Below, piece after piece: positions 18,007 to 24,110 of a DNA stretch of 24,477 bases. The notes under the pieces were generated by a model. It worked only from the letters and a program-made list of their open reading frames with translations, was not told the DNA's origin and searched no databases. The first letter of the stretch is position 1, and each line of letters starts with the position of its first letter. The stretch comes from a virus: IMG/VR virus record IMGVR_UViG_3300030329_003947, positions 1 to 24,477 of that record, one strand, 5' to 3'. A program made the position numbers and the translations under genes.

Positions 18007-18473
18007 CATTCACCTCTTATGCTTTCGTCTAATAGACCTTTGCTTTTTAGTTTATCGATACTAAATGTTTCTGCTGCGGCTCTTCCAGCATCTCCATGCT
18101 CTTTGAGCTTTCGCTGGTATTCTTGAGAATCTGCTTCGGCGTCTTTATATTCCTGACATTCCTGTTCCATGCGATCTTCAAAGAAATGCTTGTCCATGTC
18201 TCTGAGGTCAACAAGTCCCTTCTCACGCATGAGCTGGTCTCTGTGCTGGGAGTTGTTGACGTAAGATTGGAGGTTAGGAGAGTAATAGCCATTGGTGTCG
18301 CCCCATCGGTTTGCAGTTCGAGAGATTAATGGAAGCTGCTTTGTCGCCCAATGCACATCAGGCCCATAATGAACACACAGGTTGCATGGAACCTGTTTTG
18401 GCGCTGTTTCACCAACAGGAAAATAGTGCTCTTCGACGTGACCTTCAGGACATTTATAATCAAATAACGGCAT
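18006..18473 (-). CDS. FmdB-like zinc-ribbon protein, 155 aa
   Basis: The start at 18473 gives MPLFDYKCPEGH, matching the canonical start of FmdB-type zinc ribbons (MPxYEYxC); an extra ATG codon lies directly before it. Probable zinc ligands are C8, H12, C30 and C33, the second pair as CNLC. The rest is hydrophilic, with a glutamate-rich helix near residues 95-130. The gene overlaps the end of the portal gene by 14 bases. FmdB-type domains are seen as small regulators or chaperone-like proteins in bacteria. In a phage virion block the role is unknown; a portal or scaffold assembly factor is a guess. Confidence 0.72.
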   Translation of the reverse strand: MPLFDYKCPEGHVEEHYFPVGETAPKQVPCNLCVHYGPDVHWATKQLPLISRTANRWGDTNGYYSPNLQSYVNNSQHRDQLMREKGLVDLRDMDKHFFEDRMEQECQEYKDAEADSQEYQRKLKEHGDAGRAAAETFSIDKLKSKGLLDESIRGE

Positions 18474-20097
18474 CATTCATCTGGGGTAAGTATTGAGCGA
18501 CATTGGCAGGTCCAGGGTCAGCCAAAACATCTTGTAGAGGCATCTGCGTCCCTGCGTTCATGGCTCCAGGCATGCCCCCTGGGGGAGCCATTTCAGTTGG
18601 AACGACAGGGATAAAAGACTCAGGGAGCCCCAGCATACGCACGACTTCTTTTAAAATCTCAGGCTGGGGGACCCCCAATTGCAAGAGCGTTGGGATGTTC
18701 TCCAGCAATTGCTGTTTGGCAAGCTGCTCACTCATTGGAGTCGTTGCCATGTCAGCGGCGAAGACGTCAAAATCTCCAATGACGTCTGACGGTTTGACAA
18801 TCTCTGGGACTCCATCAATCAAAACCGAGAGAGCTTTCTCGTCTTCAAGGAAGAGGCCTAAAATATTCAAGTACACACGACTCAACTGCTCGATGGCCGC
18901 ATCTCTTTTGCGGGCCATTTGGCCTAGCTGTGAGCTAGAGTATGAAGCAAGCGCCGCGACCTCGGTGGCAGTCGCTGACTTCATGGCTTCCCCCCTTGCG
19001 AAGGGAGCGAGCTGGTCTGCGGCGTCTTTGTCTTGAGTCACGGTTTGCGCGTAGGCGCCAACTTCTACAGGAACCATTGTGTGAGGAATCGGGCGAATCA
19101 CAGCGTCCAAGTCTTCGTCGTCAACCTCTATGAATAGGCCATCAATGCCAGATGTCAGCTGAGCCATCTGCTCTTCATCCATGATTCCTTTCCTCACAAG
19201 ATACTGACGTGAGGCTTTCCTCACGGCTCCTGCTTGAAAAGACCGAACTACGTTCTTTTCGTAGCATTGGTCATAGATGCGGCGCACTGCGCTGTACCCA
19301 ATCATGGGCTGGTCAGGCATTGAAGAGAAATAGAAGGGAACAATGGGCACACTGGGCCTGTCCGCGTAATCCCTAAAAGGAATCGGGTCATCTGTGAGGA
19401 ATTTCTTCCCCTCACCCCAGTTCGGGGTCCAAAACTGGAGCCTATTGTTCACAAGGTCATAGATTTCAACAACTTTGATGTATTTGTCGAACTCTGTATC
19501 CCTCATCTTCTCCTCTTCTTCAGGGAGACGGTCAGTTGTGAACTTAAAGTAGCGCTCACGGCTCACGGTATCGAACTTCTTGGCGCCGAAGCGCTCTTTG
19601 GCCATGTGCAATGGGCAGTAATACACATGTCCGATGTATCTTTGCTGGTCATGACGGCTTGCATCACGGTCGACAATCACCTCCCAGGGGGGCAAGGCGA
19701 CTGGAAGGAGCATATCATAGACATCCTCACCCCCTACAGGGATGATTTTAAAGAATGCGTTGGGATAAATGAGCGCCATCCGTGAGGCTTCTTCGATCTG
19801 CTGCCTGCACTTGGTCAAAAACTCGTTGACTACAGCGGATGACTTGTCAGGATCACCTAATCCTCGCAGACCAGCCTTGAGGACGATGGCAGGATTCTTG
19901 GCATACAGCCCAGCGAGGTAAGACTCAACGTAGCTATAGCAATCTTGGGTCTGGATTACTATCGCTGTAGGGTCATCTTGGCGATCATCCCAAAACCGTG
20001 TCTCGTAAATGGCCTTATACTTTTCCATGTCGTGCCGCTGGTATTCCCAGTAGCGCTCATGGTCGATAAGCAAAGTCTTCACATCGTGAGCATCCAT
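18460..20097 (-). CDS. Portal protein, 545 aa
   Basis: The start overlaps the terminase stop as TAATG, with GGAG nine bases upstream. Size and order (after terminase, before scaffold and capsid) fit the dodecameric portal through which DNA is packaged. The N-terminal part begins MDAHDVKTLLIDHERYWEYQ. The wing region holds MALIYPNAFFKIIPVGG and ALPPWEVIVDRDA, typical portal phrases. A long stem and crown region contains SATATEVAALASYSSSQLGQ and KRDAAIEQLSRVYLNILGLF. The C terminus is Pro/Met/Gly-rich (MAPPGGMPGAMNAG) and possibly disordered. The likeness is to the podovirus and P22-like portals in length and phrasing, but the exact family cannot be fixed by eye. Confidence 0.88.
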   Translation of the reverse strand: MDAHDVKTLLIDHERYWEYQRHDMEKYKAIYETRFWDDRQDDPTAIVIQTQDCYSYVESYLAGLYAKNPAIVLKAGLRGLGDPDKSSAVVNEFLTKCRQQIEEASRMALIYPNAFFKIIPVGGEDVYDMLLPVALPPWEVIVDRDASRHDQQRYIGHVYYCPLHMAKERFGAKKFDTVSRERYFKFTTDRLPEEEEKMRDTEFDKYIKVVEIYDLVNNRLQFWTPNWGEGKKFLTDDPIPFRDYADRPSVPIVPFYFSSMPDQPMIGYSAVRRIYDQCYEKNVVRSFQAGAVRKASRQYLVRKGIMDEEQMAQLTSGIDGLFIEVDDEDLDAVIRPIPHTMVPVEVGAYAQTVTQDKDAADQLAPFARGEAMKSATATEVAALASYSSSQLGQMARKRDAAIEQLSRVYLNILGLFLEDEKALSVLIDGVPEIVKPSDVIGDFDVFAADMATTPMSEQLAKQQLLENIPTLLQLGVPQPEILKEVVRMLGLPESFIPVVPTEMAPPGGMPGAMNAGTQMPLQDVLADPGPANVAQYLPQMNDAVI

Positions 20098-21623
20098 TAG
20101 TAAGGACTCCTGCTGCGTTTAGGTACGGAGGTTTTCCAAGGAACAGCCTTTTGTGCCCGCCGTGCCCTCATTCGTGTCTTGTGTTGGTCGATAATATTTG
20201 CTCTCATAGAGGAAAGCAAAGAATATGGAATATCCTTACATGCCCACAGCGCCAATGCAAAGGACATAAGCAAATCATCGTTCCCGTTTTTGGGGTGATC
20301 GGGTCTCTCCCGCACTGAATCCCAGATGGTATTCTTGAGCTGGTCCAAAAGACGCGAATCTAGCCTAGAGAAGGAATGGGCTTCGATTCTTTCTCTTAAA
20401 TGTTCAAACAATCTTAGTCTGTTATGGGCTCGGGTTTCGAAGGGACGACCTCTGTCATTTGTCCATAACTTTTTGTACCCTGTGCGCTCAATCTGGTTGA
20501 GCGTTGTGGAGCCGTAGCCGTTTGCTTCGACTAAAACCAAGGGATTGTTGTATTTCCTCACAAGACTCACGATAATATCGCCCAGCTGTGAGGGTGTAGT
20601 TGTGTTGCTCTCAAAATGATACACCGGCTCACGGGTTGCGAGGCTCAAGATTGTGATCGCGGAGAAGTCACCCCCCACCCCTGCGGACACATCACAGCCC
20701 AGCACATATTCCTCTTGGGGGTTAGGCTCCTCAACGGGTCGATGGGCTCTAGCGCCGAGGGGTATGGGTTCTATCCCCTCTAATATTGACAAGTCAAAAT
20801 AGAACGTAGTCGCAGCTAGGAAACTCTCCTCAACTGTGAGGGGAAACTCACGGCGAAACTTCTCTAATCCCAGGGTCGCTAATTTCTTCTTCCTCCAAAA
20901 CATCTGCTGAAGATCAAGGTTGTGATCGTTGCTCATCTTGCGCTCTTCAGACGAGAGCCGGTAGTTGTTTGAAGGCTTCTTCCTATATTCGGGCTTCATG
21001 GGCCACCCATAAAAAGCGACCACCCACTCGTTCTTCCCTTCCTGAGCATCTAAGATTAACTGGTGAAACTTATCCCCTGGAGTGTTGGCTGTAGACTCAA
21101 TAATCACCTGCCCGTCTCCAACTGTCGCCTCCACCTCCGCGAGGGTCTCTTCTTGATTGGGATAGAACGCAAACTCAGACAAGTGCGCTGCTGCTGCTGC
21201 GAACGAACGAGTCCCGCCCCTTCCCCCTGCAGTGTAGATGTCCATACTGGCGCCTGAGTCTTGAAAAACCATCGTCCTAGTATTTAACTTTGCTAGGGGG
21301 ACCCTGAACTTTGGGGGTAGGTTGCGATAGAACGTCTTGTCCATCTTGTTCAACCCCTCGGCACTAGAGCGGGTATGGCTCATGACCGCATATGGTCTCG
21401 GATGTTCAGCGCAGTACGCTTTCCAGAAAAAGTAGGCTCTGATTAACGTTGATATTCCTAGCTGACGGGCTTTTGGAACAATCACACGGTCATGAGCTAG
21501 AAGAACGTCTAGTAAATCAGCTTGTGCAGGGTTAAGGTCAAAAAACGTGAGTCGCTTCCTCTCCTTGTTGTAAATGTACAAGCTAGAGATAAATTCTTTG
21601 GCGCTTAACTTCTTGATGTCCAT
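20097..21623 (-). CDS. terL: Terminase large subunit (packaging ATPase-nuclease), 508 aa
   Basis: The start at 21623 (MDIKKLSAKEF) has a strong GGAGG five bases upstream; a longer frame back to a TTG at 21761 would run through the inverted repeat and is rejected. The ATPase has a Walker A-type motif KARQLGIST at residues 51-59, a Walker B-type end HLSEF with E150, and the coupling motif IIESTAN at 174-180. The C-terminal RNase H-like nuclease shows D311 (GCDVSAG), E366 (LVLVEANG) and a late DD pair (NGNDDLLMSF). The protein binds concatemeric DNA, cuts it and pumps it into the prohead through the portal encoded next. No small-terminase gene is recognisable in this window; one of the short plus-strand genes or a gene outside could serve. 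Confidence 0.95.
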   Translation of the reverse strand: MDIKKLSAKEFISSLYIYNKERKRLTFFDLNPAQADLLDVLLAHDRVIVPKARQLGISTLIRAYFFWKAYCAEHPRPYAVMSHTRSSAEGLNKMDKTFYRNLPPKFRVPLAKLNTRTMVFQDSGASMDIYTAGGRGGTRSFAAAAAHLSEFAFYPNQEETLAEVEATVGDGQVIIESTANTPGDKFHQLILDAQEGKNEWVVAFYGWPMKPEYRKKPSNNYRLSSEERKMSNDHNLDLQQMFWRKKKLATLGLEKFRREFPLTVEESFLAATTFYFDLSILEGIEPIPLGARAHRPVEEPNPQEEYVLGCDVSAGVGGDFSAITILSLATREPVYHFESNTTTPSQLGDIIVSLVRKYNNPLVLVEANGYGSTTLNQIERTGYKKLWTNDRGRPFETRAHNRLRLFEHLRERIEAHSFSRLDSRLLDQLKNTIWDSVRERPDHPKNGNDDLLMSFALALWACKDIPYSLLSSMRANIIDQHKTRMRARRAQKAVPWKTSVPKRSRSPY

Positions 21624-21639
21624 GCTGTCCTCCAGTTTT

Positions 21640-21668
21640 AGTATATGGGTGAGAAAATGGGTCCGCAA
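21640..21668 (-). promoter_or_regulatory. Candidate promoter for the virion operon
   Basis: On the minus strand TATACT (21645-21640) matches five of six bases of a sigma70 -10 box. A poor -35 (TTGCGG, 21668-21663) lies 17 bases upstream. Transcription would start just before the GGAGG site of terL, leaving a very short leader. It is plausible as a late promoter, but the -35 is weak. Confidence 0.4.
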
Positions 21669-21705
21669 GAAATCGACTATTAGTGGGACTCCGAACGCCT
21701 CAGAG

Positions 21706-21786
21706 CGCGAGCGGGGGATCAAAGTGTGGGATGCCAATGTCGTGAGGCTGTGAGGCTGCAACCCACACTGTGATCCCCCGCTCGCG
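21706..21786. repeat. 25-bp inverted repeat (24 of 25 paired) with 31-base loop
   Basis: The arms 21706-21730 and 21762-21786 pair with one mismatch. They include the block GCGAGCGGGGGATCA and its complement, then AGTGTGGG/CCCACACT. The loop contains an exact tandem repeat of GTGAGGCT (21742-21757). It lies 83 bases upstream of the terL start and touches the end of the decayed gene copy. A terminator is unlikely on either side because no T run follows. A cruciform protein-binding site, replication or packaging signal, or small hairpin-type mobile element are possible. Confidence 0.85.
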
Positions 21787-22347
21787 ATTCCTCCTCCGCC
21801 CAGCCGTCTTCGTCTCTGTCTTCCATATGGACACCTTCTCCAGGTGGATCACCCTGCTCCATCCGAGTCGGTCTGCGGAGATCAAGTCGGTGATGTCCAT
21901 GTAGTCCTGTAGCATTGCTCCATCGTCTCCCACCAATCCCTCCATCCTGAGCGTGGCGTGTGTGAGTCGTGAGTCCTACCTGTCCAGCTGTTGAAGTATC
22001 TCCTGCCGTCTCGGCGAAGCATGGCAACCCGACCCACCCCAGTACGTGGGGAGTGCGGGACCTCAAAGTGCCCCCGGGTTTCCCTCCACCGAAGACTCCA
22101 GTCCTTCCACGACCGTGAGTTGTGAGGGCCAAGGCTGAGTACTTCCTCACGGCCTCCAACGAGTCCTTTTCCTATTTAGAATACCCAACGTCAGCCGCCA
22201 TTTCCCGCAGGATTCAACGGGAGTTCTCTTATTATAATGAGGTCCAGTCTCCTCTGTCAACGTGTTGTCTCATGCGAGCACGCGTGGTTCATGTCACCCC
22301 ATGTCCATGAGTTACTCTCCTTTGTTTCCCATGGTTTCTCCGAGTTG
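21787..22347 (-). pseudogene. Decayed inverted copy of the 192-aa gene
   Basis: The minus strand here is homologous to the plus-strand gene at 22488-23066. Identical blocks include 25 of 25 bases (21787-21811 with 23040-23064), 23 of 23 (21990-22012 with 22831-22853) and 14 of 14 (22169-22182 with 22641-22654). The ribosome site and start codon are also conserved in 17 of 18 bases (22330-22347 with 22473-22490). The copy is dead: from its ATG at 22332 a stop arrives at codon seven. There are single-base deletions before GACGGCAGG and before GTCCATATGG, about 20 bases are missing in the middle, and the stop codon is replaced by the arm of the 25-bp repeat. Several long open frames on both strands here are by-products of high G+C. 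Confidence 0.85.
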
Positions 22348-22405
22348 ACTTCCCCCGTCCAGTCAGCCAGCTGCCTGACCGTGGCTCCCCCCCTGCAGCG
22401 CAGTG

Positions 22406-22448
22406 AATATTTCCTCTCGGCTCCGCCCTTTTTGAGAGAGTAAATATT
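22406..22448. repeat. Axis hairpin of the inverted duplication
   Basis: AATATTTCCTCTC (22406-22418) pairs with 22436-22448 at 12 of 13 positions, leaving a 17-base loop that includes CCGCCCTTTTT. It marks the centre of symmetry and may be a divergent regulatory site or the turning point at which the inversion arose. Confidence 0.7.
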
Positions 22449-22454
22449 AACTAC

Positions 22455-22471
22455 GCCTCCAGGAGGGAGGC
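22455..22471 (+). promoter_or_regulatory. Leader hairpin upstream of the 192-aa gene
   Basis: A perfect 6-bp stem GCCTCC/GGAGGC with loop AGGAG ends 16 bases before the start codon. The true ribosome site GGAG (22479-22482) lies just downstream, five bases from the ATG. The loop presents a decoy AGGAG, so the hairpin could tune ribosome access or protect the mRNA end. Confidence 0.5.
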
Positions 22472-22487
22472 ACAACTCGGAGCAACC

Positions 22488-23066
22488 ATGTCCAACGCAC
22501 TCAAGCACCACATTCCCCTGGGGAGCCAAGCCCCCCGCTCTCCCCTGAGCCCCCAAGAGTTCCAAAGTCGCCTGGACCTCAAGATAATAAGGACACCCTG
22601 GGCTCGTCCTGACGGCAAATGGGTCAAACGAGGGTTCATCATTCTAAATAGGAACGGCCACGTCTACTGCCGTGAGGAAGTCCTCACTGTCGGGGGACCC
22701 GACAGCCACACAAATCACGTTCGCTTCACTCCCTTCATCTTCGGAGTAGGGAAAAGCGACAGAGTCGCTCAATTTGAGGCCACTCGCATCCTCGACGAAC
22801 TGGAATGGGTCGGGTGGCTCATGTTCTGCAGAGACGGCAGGAGATACTTCAACCGCCTCCCAGGAAGGCCTCACTTTGTCCCACAAGCCAAGCTCACTCT
22901 TCCACTCATGGAGGGAGACGACTCCACAATGCTCCAGGACTACCTGGACAACCGCGATGCTGATGATCTCCAAGCAGACCGCCTCGTACTCCACAGGGAG
23001 AACCACCCTACAAAGGTGATCCCTATGGACGACCGAGCCGAAGACGGCTGGGCGGAGGAGGAATAA
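22488..23066 (+). CDS. Unknown 192-aa protein, first gene of the rightward block
   Basis: The ATG at 22488 has GGAG five bases upstream, and this site is conserved in the decayed copy, which supports the start. The protein has a Pro/Ser-rich first 30 residues, then a mixed alpha/beta region containing KWVKRGFIILNRNGHVYCRE and WVGWLMFCRDGRRYFNRLPG. It ends in an acidic tail (DDRAEDGWAEEE). It has two cysteines, no CXXC pair, no membrane segment and no motif I recognise. Codon choice is C-rich, unlike the virion genes. Being the first gene after the divergent region and having been duplicated, it may be an early regulator or host-interaction protein. This is speculation; the conserved C-terminal acidic block is the best-preserved part in the dead copy. 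Confidence 0.75.
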   Translation: MSNALKHHIPLGSQAPRSPLSPQEFQSRLDLKIIRTPWARPDGKWVKRGFIILNRNGHVYCREEVLTVGGPDSHTNHVRFTPFIFGVGKSDRVAQFEATRILDELEWVGWLMFCRDGRRYFNRLPGRPHFVPQAKLTLPLMEGDDSTMLQDYLDNRDADDLQADRLVLHRENHPTKVIPMDDRAEDGWAEEE

Positions 23067-23083
23067 CCTCCTCTTCCTTTTTT
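23054..23083 (+). terminator. Rho-independent terminator overlapping the stop codon
   Basis: A 7-bp perfect stem GAGGAGG/CCTCCTC (23055-23061 with 23067-23073) with loop AATAA is followed by TTCCTTTTTT. The loop contains the TAA stop of the 192-aa gene, so a terminating ribosome would cover the hairpin. Confidence 0.8.
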
Positions 23084-23111
23084 AAAATACTTAAATAACC
23101 TAAAAAATAAC

Positions 23112-23339
23112 ATGAGTTCTAAAATGAAAAATACTTCTTCCTCAAACACTACTGCAGAAAATAAACCAGAAAGAACTATCATTATTACCCTCTGGGAGGA
23201 CCTTGAGGAATATTGCGTCCTCTGTGAAAAAACCACCAGATGGAAACGAAATGCCGAGTGCAGAGGATGCGGAATTGGTATCCAAACCAACCGGCGTGCA
23301 CTCGCCGAAGAATTAGAAGAACAACCACAATCCAAATAA
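23112..23339 (+). CDS. Small zinc-knuckle/zinc-ribbon protein, 75 aa
   Basis: The N terminus (residues 1-20) is Ser/Asn/Thr-rich and probably disordered. A strand-like TIIITLWEDLEEY follows. Four cysteines as CVLC (35, 38) and CRGC (50, 53), 11 residues apart, make a likely zinc site with basic residues between. The C terminus is an acidic/Gln-rich helix (RRALAEELEEQPQSK). The ribosome site is poor (A/T-rich leader), and no better start is visible; the methionine at residue 5 is possible. It is separated from the previous gene by a terminator, so it probably needs its own promoter. A nucleic-acid-binding or host-takeover role would fit a zinc ribbon, but no family is certain. Confidence 0.65.
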   Translation: MSSKMKNTSSSNTTAENKPERTIIITLWEDLEEYCVLCEKTTRWKRNAECRGCGIGIQTNRRALAEELEEQPQSK

Positions 23340-23385
23340 CTAACCAACGGGGCTTCGGCCCCAACAACAGGAGAACAACCACAAT
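23315..23385. repeat. 17-base direct repeat flanking the UUCG hairpin
   Basis: AGAAGAACAACCACAAT (23315-23331) is repeated with one change at 23369-23385. The first copy encodes the end of the zinc-knuckle protein; the second supplies the ribosome site and start of the next gene. It looks like a tandem duplication of a translation-start segment. Confidence 0.7.
23349..23362 (+). promoter_or_regulatory. UUCG-tetraloop intergenic hairpin
   Basis: GGGGC-TTCG-GCCCC is a perfect 5-bp stem closed by the very stable UUCG loop, nine bases after the stop of the zinc-knuckle gene. No T run follows, so processing, mRNA protection or partial termination is more likely than full termination. Confidence 0.7.
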
Positions 23386-23680
23386 GGAAAAACTACAATA
23401 CTGGGAACTATCGCAACTCAACGCTCTTATCGAACAGAAACAAGAGTGCTTCGAACAAGCTTCAGAACTCGGAGTAGCCGAGGCAGTAACAGACGAAGAA
23501 ATACAAATGTTCCGCTCCATCATTCGCAGGAGATTTGAACTCATGTGCCAACAATCAACAGGAAGGGGATGGCAGCGTCACTGCCTTCAAGAACTGACCG
23601 CGTACTACGAATGGATCTTCGCCTTTGAAGAGGAGCGGAGAGAAGAACAAGAAAACTCCTTCTTCGCCTACGAACTATAA
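23384..23680 (+). CDS. Small helical protein, 98 aa, function unknown
   Basis: The ATG at 23384 (MEKLQYWELSQLNAL) follows AGGAG and the hairpin; a longer frame back to 23240 would overlap the previous gene and lacks a ribosome site, so it is rejected. The product is helical and charged: an EQKQECFEQASELGVAEAV segment, an arginine-rich middle (FRSIIRRRFELM), aromatic TAYYEWIFAF, and an acidic end. It may fold as a small helical bundle. There is no domain I recognise. It lies in a run of short plus-strand genes, probably expressed early in infection, possibly as an inhibitor of a host protein; that is only inference. Confidence 0.65.
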   Translation: MEKLQYWELSQLNALIEQKQECFEQASELGVAEAVTDEEIQMFRSIIRRRFELMCQQSTGRGWQRHCLQELTAYYEWIFAFEEERREEQENSFFAYEL

Positions 23681-23684
23681 CAAC

Positions 23685-23699
23685 GGGGGCTCAGCCCCC
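23685..23699 (+). promoter_or_regulatory. GC intergenic hairpin
   Basis: GGGGGC/GCCCCC with a three-base loop TCA begins four bases after the preceding stop. It is the same kind of element, at the same kind of position, as the UUCG hairpin one gene upstream, with a CAACGGGG start in both. The next ribosome site AAGGA lies just downstream. Confidence 0.68.
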
Positions 23700-23716
23700 A
23701 CCCCCAAGGACTCAAA

Positions 23717-23980
23717 ATGAACTACATGAACTATGAAACTTTTATCAAACACAACCTGCGTGTTACTGACAAATCACGATGGGCCCGAGTAAGGGCCTAC
23801 TGCCAATATGTCGAACGCGTGCTCTTGGCAGACATCACCGATGAAAACCCCAAAGAATTCTGGACCCATTCAGATATACTTTGGCGTTTCAATGAAGGCG
23901 GAATGTCTGTCAAAGATATAGCCCTTAAGACTGGATACTCTCAAAGAGAAGTCTTAGAAATTTTGGCATCACAAGTCTAA
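23717..23980 (+). CDS. Small helix-turn-helix protein, 87 aa
   Basis: The first ATG is chosen because AAGGA lies six bases upstream; a second methionine follows three codons later. The C-terminal segment MSVKDIALKTGYSQREVLEI (residues 63-82) has the form of a helix-turn-helix, with a small residue and Gly at the turn (ALKTGYS). The N-terminal 60 residues are aromatic and basic (KSRWARVRAYCQYVERVLL) and could be a dimerisation or second DNA-binding part. A transcription regulator or a small-terminase-like DNA-binding protein is plausible, since no small terminase is seen elsewhere. Neither is proven. A structured, 130-base gap follows. Confidence 0.68.
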   Translation: MNYMNYETFIKHNLRVTDKSRWARVRAYCQYVERVLLADITDENPKEFWTHSDILWRFNEGGMSVKDIALKTGYSQREVLEILASQV

Positions 23981-23986
23981 TCTTCT

Positions 23987-24082
23987 GGGACAGCTCCAGA
24001 GCCAGACGAGCTGTCTCTTCCACTGGACTGAGCGAACCTCTTCGAGTTTCCTCAGTCATTCACTGAGCCTCAGCCAGCTGAG
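23987..24082 (+). promoter_or_regulatory. Multi-stem intergenic region with mutually exclusive hairpins
   Basis: A first stem pairs 23987-23996 with 24008-24017 (GACAGCTC/GAGCTGTC, ten pairs with one G-T). Then CTCAGTC (24051-24057) can pair either upstream with GACTGAG (24026-24032) or, as CTCAGT, downstream with ACTGAG (24062-24067). A further CTCAG/CTGAG stem lies at 24069-24082. The arrangement resembles an attenuator or other conformational switch before the next gene's ribosome site at 24099. There is no clear T run, so control might be translational. Confidence 0.6.
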
Positions 24083-24110
24083 TCTCGCTCATACCTATGG
24101 AGTAACTACA

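Larger units (their letters stand above)
21787..23064. repeat. Large inverted duplication (near-palindrome), arms about 560-580 bases
   Basis: The left arm (21787-22347) and right arm (22473-23064) are diverged inverted copies of one gene with its ribosome site. The inner parts also match around the axis at about 22427, the left side carrying roughly 34 extra bases. The arms are richer in G+C than the flanking genes (for example 40 of 60 bases at 22501-22560, against 25 of 60 at 4501-4560). This points to acquisition as a unit or a different history from the virion block. Confidence 0.85.

Noticed and set aside
21624-21761. N-terminal extension of terL from a TTG at 21761
   Set aside because: It would translate through the loop and left arm of the 25-bp inverted repeat; the ATG at 21623 has a strong GGAGG and matches the normal terminase N terminus.
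21719-22159. A 146-codon open frame on the minus strand upstream of terL
   Set aside because: It is a wrong-frame reading through the decayed copy of the 192-aa gene. Only its last part (DEDGWAEEE) is in the homologous frame and it has no ribosome site.
22233-22238. Perfect TATAAT on the plus strand, possible promoter
   Set aside because: There is no acceptable -35 box, and the site derives from coding sequence (the counterpart in the intact gene reads GATAATAAG), so it is probably chance.
21787-23064. Diversity-generating retroelement template/variable repeat pair
   Set aside because: The repeats are inverted, differ by indels and all base types, not at adenines only, and no reverse transcriptase is present.
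23185-23544. Minus-strand open frame of 119 codons
   Set aside because: It is antisense to two well-supported small plus-strand genes and crosses the UUCG hairpin.
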